This document shows positions 10,677 through 18,205 of a stretch of 64,000 bases of DNA, one piece after another. The notes below the pieces were generated by a model that saw nothing but the letters and a program-made list of their open reading frames with translations, was not told where the DNA came from and did not search any database. The stretch spans positions 1,426,001 through 1,490,000 of the forward strand of contig CAVYPC010000002.1 in assembly GCA_963770315.1 (NCBI GenBank), read 5' to 3'. The stretch's first letter is position 1. Each line of letters begins with the position of its first letter. This DNA is from VRUE01 sp963770315. Its GTDB lineage: Bacteria; Actinomycetota; Thermoleophilia; Solirubrobacterales; 70-9. A program made the translations under genes and the position numbers.

Positions 10677-11261
10677 CTAGGGCTGCAGCCGGGACCGCAG
10701 CGATTCCATCGTCGCCGGGCCGATGCCGCTCACCCGGTCGAGCTGGTCGACCGAGGAGAGGCCGCCGTGAAGATCGCGGTATTCGACGATCTTGGCCGCC
10801 GTCACCGGCCCGATGCCGTCGATCGTTTCTAGCTGCTCGGGCGAAGCGCTGCCGAGGCTGATCGGGCCGTCTTCGCTTGCTGTGGCGGTCGCGGCCGTCC
10901 CCGCCGGACCCAGCTCGGGCACGACGACCTGCTGGCCGTCGGCGAGGCGCGCGGCCCGGTTGATCCCCTCCAGCGCCGCGTCGCCGGAGGGCCCGCCGGC
11001 ACGGCCGATCGCATCGACGACCCGAGCCCCCACGGGCAGCCGGTAGACCCCCGGTCGCCGCACTGCCCCGGCGACGTCGACGACCACATCGCCGCCGCTC
11101 GAGCCGACACTGAAGCCGGCCGAGCTGGTCGAGGTCGAGGCGGCGGCAGCAGGGGCCGCCCCATCGCCACCCTCGTCCCGGATCGCCCGCGCCCCGACCA
11201 GGAGCAGGGCGACCGCGACGGCGGCGTAGACCACTACCTGGGAACGGGACAGCTCGGGCAT
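10677..11261 (-). CDS. comEA: ComEA family DNA-binding competence protein
   Basis: A 194-residue membrane-anchored DNA receptor for transformation. It has an N-terminal membrane helix (residues about 9-24), a Ser/Ala/Thr linker, a SLBB domain (VVVDVAGAVRRPGVYRLPVGARV), and two helix-hairpin-helix motifs (IDGIGPVTAAKIVEYR and VSGIGPATMESLR) that bind double-stranded DNA. It lies directly upstream of comEC on the same strand, the standard competence pair, five bases apart. Confidence 0.94.
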   Translation of the reverse strand: MPELSRSQVVVYAAVAVALLLVGARAIRDEGGDGAAPAAAASTSTSSAGFSVGSSGGDVVVDVAGAVRRPGVYRLPVGARVVDAIGRAGGPSGDAALEGINRAARLADGQQVVVPELGPAGTAATATASEDGPISLGSASPEQLETIDGIGPVTAAKIVEYRDLHGGLSSVDQLDRVSGIGPATMESLRSRLQP

Positions 11262-11318
11262 GGACCGCAGGCTTGCCGGTCCCGGCGCACGCGTGGCGCG
11301 CGCAATCGAACAATTGGG

Positions 11319-11717
11319 TTACAGCTCTTCGTCTTCTCCGTAGCCGGAGACCTCGGCGAGCTGATCGCTGTACAGCTCGGCCGCGGCCACCGGCGGGGAC
11401 TGCACGGAGACGCACGCCAGCGCCTCACCGCCGTTATTGGCGATCGAGTGATCGGTGGCGGGCGGGACGAGGATCAGGTCCCCCTCCCCCACGTCCTGGG
11501 TGTCCCCCGCCACAGACATCGTGCCGGCGCCGCGCACGACGACGTAGACCTGCTCGGCCTCCTCGTCGGAGCGCAGGGTCTGCTCGGTGCCGGCGGGGAT
11601 CTCCAGCCAGGCCACCGACATATTGCGCGCGCCGAGTTCCCCCGCGTCCATGAGGGCGTGGTAGCGGAGCCGGTGCCACTCCTCCGCGGGGGCTTCTGAA
11701 AGGCGCCTGACCAGCAT
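11319..11717 (-). CDS. Cupin domain protein
   Basis: A 132-residue single-domain beta-barrel protein. The cupin motifs are recognisable in AEQVYVVVRGAGTMSVAGD and EGDLILVPPATDHSIANNG, but only one His (in TDHS) of the usual metal set is obvious, so metal binding and catalysis are uncertain. Such small cupins act as sugar-binding sensors or minor enzymes. It lies between leuS (43 bases upstream) and comEA in the same direction, and is probably in the same transcript. The substrate is unknown. Confidence 0.8.
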   Translation of the reverse strand: MLVRRLSEAPAEEWHRLRYHALMDAGELGARNMSVAWLEIPAGTEQTLRSDEEAEQVYVVVRGAGTMSVAGDTQDVGEGDLILVPPATDHSIANNGGEALACVSVQSPPVAAAELYSDQLAEVSGYGEDEEL

Positions 11718-11760
11718 GCGGCCGCTTTGTACCAGATAAAAGACCCCGAGCCGGGAAAAG

Positions 11761-14250
11761 TCAGCGAACGACGAGGTTGACCAGCTTGCCGGGAACCACT
11801 ATTTCCTTGACGACCTCCTTGCCGTCGAGGTGACGGCGCACCTTCTCGCTCGCGCGGGCGAGGGCCAACAGCTCCGCTTCGGGCGCATCGGCCTCGGCTT
11901 CGATCCGGTCGCGCAGCTTGCCGTTGACCTGGACGACGAGGGTGACCGTGTCGCTGCGCAGCAGCTCGGGATCCGCCAGCGGCCACGACTCCTCCCAGAG
12001 ACGGCCACCCTGTAGCCGCTCCCAGACCTCGGCGCCCAGATGCGGGGCGAAGGGAGAGATCAGCGAGGCGGCCGTGGCGGCCGCAAAGCGAACGGCGGCG
12101 ACCCCCGCCGGGTCCCCATAGAGGCCGTCCTTGACCCGGTAGGCCTCGTTTACCAGCTCCATCGTGGCGGCGATCGCGGTGTTGAACTGGAAGCCGCGCT
12201 CGAAGTCCCGGCTCACCTTGTCGATCGCCCAGTGGACCTTGGCGAGCAGCTCGCGGGCCTCGCCCGCGGCCGCGCTCGCGTCGACCTCCCCCGCCCGCTT
12301 CGACTCGACCTCCTCGCAGAGGCGCCAGAGGCGGGCGAGGAAGCGGTTGACGCCCTCGACCCCCTCGTCGGACCAATCTCCGCCGCGCTCCGGAGGACCC
12401 ATGAAGCAGACGTAGGTCCGGGCGGTGTCGGCGCCGTAACGATCCACATAGTCGGCCGGGCTGACCGTGTTCCCCTTCGACTTCGACATCTTGGCGCCGT
12501 CGCGGGTGATCATCCCCTGCGTGAACAGGTTCGCGAACGGCTCCTGCACCGAGAGGCAGTCGAGGTCGGCGAGCGCCTTGGTGAAGAAGCGCGCGTACAT
12601 CAGGTGCAGGATCGCGTGCTCGACGCCGCCGATGTATTGGTCGACCGACAGCCAGTGGTCGGCGGCGGCCCGATCCCAGGCCGCCTCCTCGTTGCGCGGG
12701 TCGAGGTAGCGGATGAAGTACCAGGAGGAGTCGACGAAGGTGTCCATGGTGTCGGTCTCGCGCCGGGCGGGACCGCCGCAGCGCGGGCACTCGGTCGCGA
12801 CCCACTCCTCGGCGGCAGCCAGCGGGCTGCGCCCCTGGGGCGCGTAGTCGTCGACCTCGGGCAGCTCGACCGGGAGCTGGTCGTCGGGCACGGGGACGAT
12901 CCCGCACTGCTCGCAGTAGACGATCGGGATCGGCGCGCCCCAGTAGCGCTGGCGCGAGACCAGCCAGTCGCGCAGCCGGTAGTTGACCGCGTCGTGGCCG
13001 CGCCCCTCGGCGGCCAGCCAGGCGACGATCTCCTCGTAGGCCTCGCGGTTGTGCTTGCCGTCGAAGCGACCCGAAGCGGTCATCGGGCCGTCGCCGGGGT
13101 ACGGGAGGCCCTCGTCGTCGCGGGCGATCTCCGGGTCGGAGCCCTCGATCACGCGCTTGATCGGCAAGTCGAAGGCCTTGGCGAACTCGTAGTCGCGCGT
13201 GTCGTGGCCCGGCACCGCCATGATCGCCCCGGTGCCGTACTCCATCAGCACGTAGTCGGCGACGAACATCGGGATCTCCTCGCCGTTGACCGGGTTGAGG
13301 ACACTGCGCCCGAGCGGCACGCCGGTCTTGGAGCGATCCTCGTCGCCGCGATCCTCGACCGACTCGCGGGCGACCGCGTTGACGTACTCGCGCACCGCCC
13401 CCTCGGCCGGGGTGCCGGCGACCAGGCGCTCGAGCTCGGGGTGCTCGGGGGCGAGGACGAAGAAGGTGGCACCGAAGAGCGTGTCGGGCCGGGTGGTGAA
13501 AACGGGGAAGTCGAGGTCGAGCTGCTCGCAGCGGAAGGTCACTTCGGCCCCCTCGGAGCGGCCGATCCAGTTGCGCTGCATGGTGACCACGTGCTCGGGC
13601 CAGGACTCGAGCCGGTCGAAGTCGGCGAGCAAGCGGTCCGCGTACTCGACGATCTTGAAGAACCACTGCTCCAACCGGCGCTGTTCGACCGGGGTGCCGC
13701 AACGCTCGCAGCGACCGTCGACGACCTGCTCGTTGGCCAGCACGGTGGCGTCCTTAGGACACCACTGGACCGGCGCCTCGTCGCGGTAGGCGAGGCCGCG
13801 CTCCAACAGGCGCAGGAAGATCCACTGGGTCCAGCGGTAGTACTCGGGCGTGTGGGTGGCCAGTTCGCGCGACCAGTCGATCGAGATCCCCCACTCGCGG
13901 AACTGGCGGCGGAAGGACTCGATCGAGCGCTCGGTCGCCGCGCGAGGCGCCTCCCCCGTTTTGATCGCGTTGTTCTCCGCCGGCAGGCCGAAGGAGTCGT
14001 AGCCCATCGGGTGGATCACCTCGAAACCGTGGCGGCGGCGGAAGTGGGCGATCGCGTCGCCGACCGCGTAGCACTTGAGATGCCCCACGTGCGGCTCCCC
14101 CGAGGGGTAGGGCAGCATCTCCAGCACGTAGGACTTCGGCTTCTCCCCGTCGTACCCGGGCTGTCCGGGGTTGGCGACCTCCCAGGTCTTCTCCTCGGCC
14201 CACAGCTGCTGCCACTTGCTCTCGATCGCCTTCGGGTCGTAGCCGGCCAT
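11761..14250 (-). CDS. leuS: Leucyl-tRNA synthetase
   Basis: An 829-residue class I synthetase. The HIGH-equivalent is PHVGHLK near residue 50, the CP1 editing domain lies in the middle, KMSKSKGN is at about residue 590, and the C-terminal domain ends VVVQVNGKLRDRIE. The length is typical of bacterial LeuRS. The start at ATG 14248-14250 gives MAGYDPKAIESKWQQLWAEE, the normal N-terminus. It sits between the SpoIIM-like gene (32 bases upstream) and the cupin-comEA-comEC run. Confidence 0.97.
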   Translation of the reverse strand: MAGYDPKAIESKWQQLWAEEKTWEVANPGQPGYDGEKPKSYVLEMLPYPSGEPHVGHLKCYAVGDAIAHFRRRHGFEVIHPMGYDSFGLPAENNAIKTGEAPRAATERSIESFRRQFREWGISIDWSRELATHTPEYYRWTQWIFLRLLERGLAYRDEAPVQWCPKDATVLANEQVVDGRCERCGTPVEQRRLEQWFFKIVEYADRLLADFDRLESWPEHVVTMQRNWIGRSEGAEVTFRCEQLDLDFPVFTTRPDTLFGATFFVLAPEHPELERLVAGTPAEGAVREYVNAVARESVEDRGDEDRSKTGVPLGRSVLNPVNGEEIPMFVADYVLMEYGTGAIMAVPGHDTRDYEFAKAFDLPIKRVIEGSDPEIARDDEGLPYPGDGPMTASGRFDGKHNREAYEEIVAWLAAEGRGHDAVNYRLRDWLVSRQRYWGAPIPIVYCEQCGIVPVPDDQLPVELPEVDDYAPQGRSPLAAAEEWVATECPRCGGPARRETDTMDTFVDSSWYFIRYLDPRNEEAAWDRAAADHWLSVDQYIGGVEHAILHLMYARFFTKALADLDCLSVQEPFANLFTQGMITRDGAKMSKSKGNTVSPADYVDRYGADTARTYVCFMGPPERGGDWSDEGVEGVNRFLARLWRLCEEVESKRAGEVDASAAAGEARELLAKVHWAIDKVSRDFERGFQFNTAIAATMELVNEAYRVKDGLYGDPAGVAAVRFAAATAASLISPFAPHLGAEVWERLQGGRLWEESWPLADPELLRSDTVTLVVQVNGKLRDRIEAEADAPEAELLALARASEKVRRHLDGKEVVKEIVVPGKLVNLVVR

Positions 14251-14282
14251 GAAGCGGCGATCTTAAGGGGCGGGGATGGAGG

Positions 14283-14990
14283 TCAGACGACCGGAGAGAC
14301 CGCTTCCAGGATGTGGGGCCAGACGTAGACCTCGATCGTCGCTGCCACCACCAGGGTCGGGATCGCCAGGGCGACAGTGAGAAAGGTGGCGGCGAGGAGC
14401 TGGTTCCACTCGCCGCGGCGGCTGGCGATCAGCCAGGCGGCCAGGGGCAGGAAGAGGGAGGTCAGCTCGGGCAGGGCGTGGGGCAGGACGGTGAGGATCA
14501 GGACGGCTCGGGAGATATCGAGCTGGGAGGCGATCGTCGCACCCTGGAAGCCGAGGTAGAGGGCCTGGGTGGAGAGCGAGAAGATCGTCACCGAAGCGAC
14601 GAAGAGGATCGCGAACTGCCCGGCCTTGACATGGATCCAGCGTGAGATGCCGCTGCGCTGGGCGGCGGCGATCGGCATCGAGGCACCGGCGATGAAGCCG
14701 GCGACGCAGGCGGTCGCGTGCAGAGCGAGCACCAGCGAGTTGCGCCAGAGGATCGGCAGCAGGTCGCCGGGGTCGGACGGTTCAGTCAGTCCTGGCAGGT
14801 GGATCGGCGTCACGTCCGGGGTCAGCAGCCCGGCCACGACCCAGACCGCCGCCAGCAGGGTCAACGCAATACCCAAGCTGAGCGCCAGCCAGCTCCGCAG
14901 AACCGTCCAGGGATGCCCGTTCCAGACCTCGATCGTCTCTCGCGTATCCCGCATCCCATGCGAGAACACGTGCTCGTTAGCAGCATTCAT
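14283..14990 (-). CDS. SpoIIM-like (DUF95) integral membrane protein
   Basis: A 235-residue protein with about five membrane segments. The N-terminal SHGMRDTRETIEVWNGHPW leads into the first helix, and the HALPELTSLFLPLAAWLIA segment is the hallmark of the stage II sporulation protein M family. In Bacillus this protein helps membrane migration during engulfment; in non-sporulating actinobacteria the role is unknown. It is the first gene of the accessory stretch that separates rsfS from leuS, and may share a promoter region with the divergent small secreted protein gene. Confidence 0.82.
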   Translation of the reverse strand: MNAANEHVFSHGMRDTRETIEVWNGHPWTVLRSWLALSLGIALTLLAAVWVVAGLLTPDVTPIHLPGLTEPSDPGDLLPILWRNSLVLALHATACVAGFIAGASMPIAAAQRSGISRWIHVKAGQFAILFVASVTIFSLSTQALYLGFQGATIASQLDISRAVLILTVLPHALPELTSLFLPLAAWLIASRRGEWNQLLAATFLTVALAIPTLVVAATIEVYVWPHILEAVSPVV

Positions 14991-15156
14991 CGCTCAATCA
15001 TCGGCAGCGCCGGCGGCAGGATTGAGCTGCGCCCCCGGCGGCTTCCATTCCAAGCGGCGGCCTTCTCGGAACGTTGGCATTGAACCGATCGGGCAGACCG
15101 CTGGTACCCCTCATGCCCCCCCGAGCCGGCTCCACCGCCGGGAAACGGAGATCGAG

Positions 15157-15369
15157 ATGTCGAACCGGATCCTCAGGATCTTCGCCCTTTCGGGTATCAG
15201 CGCCGCCCTCGCCATCGGCGGACTGGGCGCAGCATCGGCCGGCGCCGACCGCGGTCACCCCGAGGACGGTCCCAACCACGGCAAGCACCATTGCCAAGGC
15301 CTGAAGGGCAAGAAGAAGAACAACTGCGAGAAGCACCACGGCGGTCATCACGGCGCCAACCACTACTGA
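15157..15369 (+). CDS. Small secreted His/Lys-rich protein
   Basis: A 70-residue protein with a clear signal peptide (MSNRILRIFALSGISAALA, with AxA-type cleavage near AASAGA at about residue 30). The mature part is about 40 residues, very rich in His, Lys, Gly and Asn with two Cys (HGKHHCQGLKG, NNCEKHHGGHHGANHY). The spaced HH pairs and Cys pair suggest extracellular binding of Ni, Cu or Zn, or a disulfide-stabilised peptide. The ATG is preceded by GGAGAT. Too small for a family call; the composition and signal peptide make a real gene likely. Confidence 0.65.
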   Translation: MSNRILRIFALSGISAALAIGGLGAASAGADRGHPEDGPNHGKHHCQGLKGKKKNNCEKHHGGHHGANHY

Positions 15370-15410
15370 GGAGTTGCTGGGCGGCGGGCTGGCAGAGCGG
15401 GTCACCTGCC

Positions 15411-15692
15411 TTAGTTTCGATCCTTCAGGCGATAGGGAACACCGAAGAGGTCGTTTCCTGACGCGCCACGATCCGTACCGACCGGAAAAGGCTCTGTCAC
15501 ATCAACCGCATCGAGGACGCGCAGGTGGTACGCGGCCTCCCACACGCTGAGGAAGCCGTCGAGGACATCAACCAGCGCGATTGCCGAAAGCGGCTCGCCG
15601 ATCCACCAAAGCGCTTCGATGATCGGCACGCGAACGGGATGCAGAACCTTCTCCGGGAGAGTTGACCAGAACTCCTCGTAGCCGTTGCTCAT
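15411..15692 (-). CDS. Winged-helix domain protein, probable transcriptional regulator
   Basis: A 93-residue protein starting MSNGYEEFWSTLPEKVLHPV; the frame is open further upstream, but GAGGGGG lies eight bases before this ATG. The stretch HPVRVPIIEALWWIGEPLSAIALVDVLDG followed by AAYHLRVLDAVDVTEP fits an ArsR-like winged helix (recognition helix plus the HLRVL segment). No effector domain is present. It is convergent with the small secreted protein gene and divergent from the tandem winged-helix locus at 16.1 kb. Confidence 0.6.
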   Translation of the reverse strand: MSNGYEEFWSTLPEKVLHPVRVPIIEALWWIGEPLSAIALVDVLDGFLSVWEAAYHLRVLDAVDVTEPFPVGTDRGASGNDLFGVPYRLKDRN

Positions 15693-16070
15693 GGCGTCCC
15701 CCTCTGAACCCCGGCCGCGCCCCGGGCGGCGGCCAGTCGATCCGCCGCCCGGGGTCTCGGCTTTGGCGCTCCTGCGTCCTGAACCATGAGCGGAAGCTAA
15801 GCGCCACAATGCGACTCGATCAATTCACGTGGTGGTATTCAAAACGAAAAGATTCCGGCGATCAGCGTTGGCAAACGGGGAAGAGCCGAGCCCCGGCGAT
15901 CCTGCCCAGGCCCGGCCCACAGTTCGTTGGATTCGGCGTGGTTAGCCGACCTTGCTGACCGAGACAGCAGGCACCGTTGGCTGACAAGCTGCAATCTTCA
16001 CGTCTCACCCCCCCATTGATATTTGAAGCAAAATAATCTGAGTAAATTCTCCCAAGGGAGGCATTTAGAG
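15693..16070. other. Gene-free, unusually AT-rich intergenic stretch
   Basis: This 378-base gap separates divergent winged-helix genes. Its right half, about 15,830-16,055, is far richer in A/T than anything nearby (GAAGCAAAATAATCTGAG around 16,025-16,042), with TTGATA at 16016-16021 and TAATCT at 16034-16039. These look like promoter pieces but their spacing is not standard. No RNA gene or convincing ORF was seen. The composition suggests foreign origin or a regulatory region. Confidence 0.6.
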
Positions 16071-16133
16071 ATGCGGATGGTTTCGTCTCGATATGCAGCT
16101 AGACTCGTGCGCTCAACGAAGGACGAGCACTAG
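16071..16133 (+). CDS. Possible 20-residue leader peptide
   Basis: An ATG at 16071 follows GGGAGG by nine bases and opens a 20-codon frame (MRMVSSRYAARLVRSTKDEH). Its TAG stop forms part of the TAGGAGAG that serves as ribosome-binding site for the gene starting at 16146. Such stop/Shine-Dalgarno overlap is typical of translational coupling. The evidence is only this arrangement; it may be chance. Confidence 0.35.
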   Translation: MRMVSSRYAARLVRSTKDEH

Positions 16134-16145
16134 GAGAGTTGCCCT

Positions 16146-17388
16146 ATGGCAGCGAGACTTGCGATCGGAACTGATGCTCGGGAGCGGTTGCGCCGACTCG
16201 CGGTGGTCTTCGCTGTCGAACTTCGGATGAAGATCGTCGTCGAGCTGTACATGCGGGAGATGAGCGCGCCGCAGTTCCACAGGGAGTTTGGGGGTGGCTC
16301 ACCGACCCGGATCAATCAGAACTTCAGCGCTCTGGCAGGGAAGAACTGGCTCCGCTTACTCCGTAGCGAGGGTCCAGGGGGTCGTCGGCGGGGCAGCACC
16401 GAGCACTTCTATCGGGCTACGGAACTGCCGTTTATGGATGCCGAGAGCTGGGCTCTTCTCCCCTATTCGGTCAGGGTTACTTCCAGCTGGAACATGCTCA
16501 GACAGATCGCTCCAAGGTTACGCGGAGACCTCGAAGCGTCTTACAAGGAGGCTCGTCACGGGCGCGACCTGAGCTGCGCGGAGTTTCTGTTAGATGAGGA
16601 GGGCTGGAAACGATCAATTGCTGCTCTTAACGCACAGTTCGTGAGCCTCTTCGAGGAGCAAGAGGACGCACGCCGCCGCTCCCTCCTCGGCGGCGAGGAA
16701 TTGATCCGGGCGGATGTCTTTCTGATCGCGTTCCAATCCCCTAACAATTGGCTGTTGCCGACGGCGAGCGATCTTCTTCTCGTGCATCCACGGGAACCGC
16801 TCGTCGGCTTTCTAGAACGGCTCGCGCCGATCCTCGAGGACGACGTGCGCCTGGAGATCGTCTCGGAGCTGAACGAGCGAGAAATCAGCGTGACGCAATT
16901 CCATCGCGAATTCGGGGGGGCCAGCAAGCCCGGAATCAGCCGCCGGTTCAAGGGACTTGAAGGCTTCGAGCTGGGTGGCGAAAGGGGCGGTAAAGACCGG
17001 GGGAACGAGACGCGGGGCAAGGGAGCAGTTCTACCGCGCAACCAAACCAGCGATCCACCTATATGACCCCTGTGCGGACGCTCCGAGCGCGCTCAAGGGA
17101 ACCGAGAGCTGGAATACGTTCGAGCGCCTGTGCGCGGCGATCAAAGAGGCAATGATGTCGGCAACCTTCGACGCACGCGAGGACCGTTACTTCACGTGGT
17201 CGTTGATCAGTCTCGATAGGCAAGGCTGGGAGAGCGTTATCGCGGGCATTGAATCCTTGGCCGAATTCATGTCTGAAGAACAGGAGCGGTCCAAAATACG
17301 CATGGCCAAATCGGGTGAGAAACCGATCAGGATGACGGTCGGCCTGGCCGCTATGGAAGCTTTGAAGGATTCGATCAAAGCCCCTTAG
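16146..17388 (+). pseudogene. Tandem-duplicated winged-helix regulator with a frameshift in the second copy
   Basis: The first copy (residues about 15-200) has REMSAPQFHREFGGGSPTRI, then RRRGSTEHFYRATELP, DEEGWKRSIAALNAQF and FEEQEDARRRSL. The second repeats the same order: REISVTQFHREFGGASKPGI, then GAREQFYRATKPAIH, DRQGWESVIAGIESL and SEEQERSKIRMAKSGEKP. The second copy switches frame right after RRFKGL: the first frame ends at 17066, while the homologous continuation runs from 16957 to 17388. Dropping one base at 16954-16956 restores an alignment with equal spacing to copy one. The family is an ArsR-like winged helix common in Thermoleophilia. AGGAGAG precedes the ATG. As sequenced, it yields a 306-residue protein with one intact domain. 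Confidence 0.65.
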
Positions 17389-17450
17389 ATGCAGTATCCC
17401 GAAGGTTAGATTTCACACGCTCCGCCCGGGAGTGAGACTTGCTTTCGAGA

Positions 17451-17858
17451 TCAGGCCGACGGGTCGACGAGCTTCACCTGCGCTGGCTTGAAGTCGCGCT
17501 GGTTCAGCGTGGCAAGGGTCAGATCGTGGGTAAGGGCGCTGGCGGCGATCAGGCTGTCTTTGATCGACATCGGCCGGCCGCGGCGGCGCAGGTCGGCCAG
17601 GAGCTGCGCCCAGCGCAGCCCGACGGCCGAGTCCCAGGGGAGGCACTGGATCCGACCGACTCCCTGCTCAAACCATTGCTCCAGCTCAGCCCGCCGCGCG
17701 CCGCGCGCGAGGAGCAGGATGCCGAAGCGAACCTCGCCGAGGACAATCGGATCGACGACGATCGAGCGCTCGTTGCGCCGTAACCACTCGACCACGCGGA
17801 GGTCGGGGTCGGGCCTGGTCGCCTCGGAGAGGACGTTGGCGTCGACGAGGTGCTTCAC
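17451..17858 (-). CDS. vapC: VapC-type PIN-domain ribonuclease toxin
   Basis: A 135-residue PIN domain. Likely metal-binding acids are D6 (LVDANVL), E42 (LGEVRFG), D101 (IKDSLIAA) and D122 (NQRDF), the standard arrangement of active VapC RNases that cut tRNA or rRNA. Its ATG overlaps the antitoxin stop by four bases, the usual coupling of type II toxin-antitoxin pairs. All key acids are present, so it should be active when freed from VapB. Confidence 0.9.
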   Translation of the reverse strand: MKHLVDANVLSEATRPDPDLRVVEWLRRNERSIVVDPIVLGEVRFGILLLARGARRAELEQWFEQGVGRIQCLPWDSAVGLRWAQLLADLRRRGRPMSIKDSLIAASALTHDLTLATLNQRDFKPAQVKLVDPSA

Positions 17859-18085
17859 AGCGTGTCGGTTGACTCGGAGTCGATCGCGACGAAGTAGCCC
17901 TTCTGGGGGCAGGCGAGCAGCCAGTCCACCAAGCCCTCGTTGGGCGATGGCACCACCCGCCGCAGCAGGTACTCGTCGGCGTCGAGGCGCTCGACCTCGA
18001 ACTCCTGCCCAGGCGCGATGCCGTCGCGCTGGCGAAGCTCAGCCGGGAGCACGATCTGGCCCTTGGTGGATACGGTCGTTCTCAT
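17855..18085 (-). CDS. vapB: VapB-type antitoxin with AbrB/MazE fold
   Basis: A 76-residue protein. The N-terminal swapped-hairpin DNA-binding fold is shown by TVSTKGQIVLPAELRQRDGI and APGQEFEVERLD; the C-terminal tail (PNEGLVDWLLACPQKGYF) would wrap the VapC toxin. It is the first gene of the pair, with vapC overlapping its last four bases. Only four bases upstream of the ATG lies a perfect inverted repeat, probably its own operator (18090-18106). Confidence 0.9.
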   Translation of the reverse strand: MRTTVSTKGQIVLPAELRQRDGIAPGQEFEVERLDADEYLLRRVVPSPNEGLVDWLLACPQKGYFVAIDSESTDTL

Positions 18086-18089
18086 CGAG

Positions 18090-18106
18090 GTAAGATACCA
18101 TCTTAC
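18090..18106 (-). promoter_or_regulatory. Inverted repeat, probable VapBC autoregulatory operator
   Basis: GTAAGAT, a three-base spacer, and ATCTTAC form a perfect 7-bp inverted repeat ending four bases before the vapB ATG. The site is A/T-rich in GC-rich surroundings and contains TAAGAT and TATCTT, which resemble -10 hexamers. This suggests that VapBC binds its own promoter and that the transcript has almost no leader. Binding is inferred from VapBC biology. Confidence 0.6.
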
Positions 18107-18205
18107 GCTCTCGGGCAGAGCTCCTCTACGGTGCGAACGGGATCAACGGCAACTCTCCCCCTGGGCAGGGGTTGGGAGGATGATCGGCATGGCATGGGGA
18201 GAGCG

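Noticed and set aside
12040..14328. 762-codon plus-strand open frame opposite leuS
   Set aside because: Antisense shadow; leuS carries all synthetase motifs on the other strand and the shadow has none.
16905..16920. G run in the winged-helix gene as the frameshift site
   Set aside because: Homology to the first copy remains in frame across the G run up to RRFKGL, so the shift occurs later, near 16954-16956.
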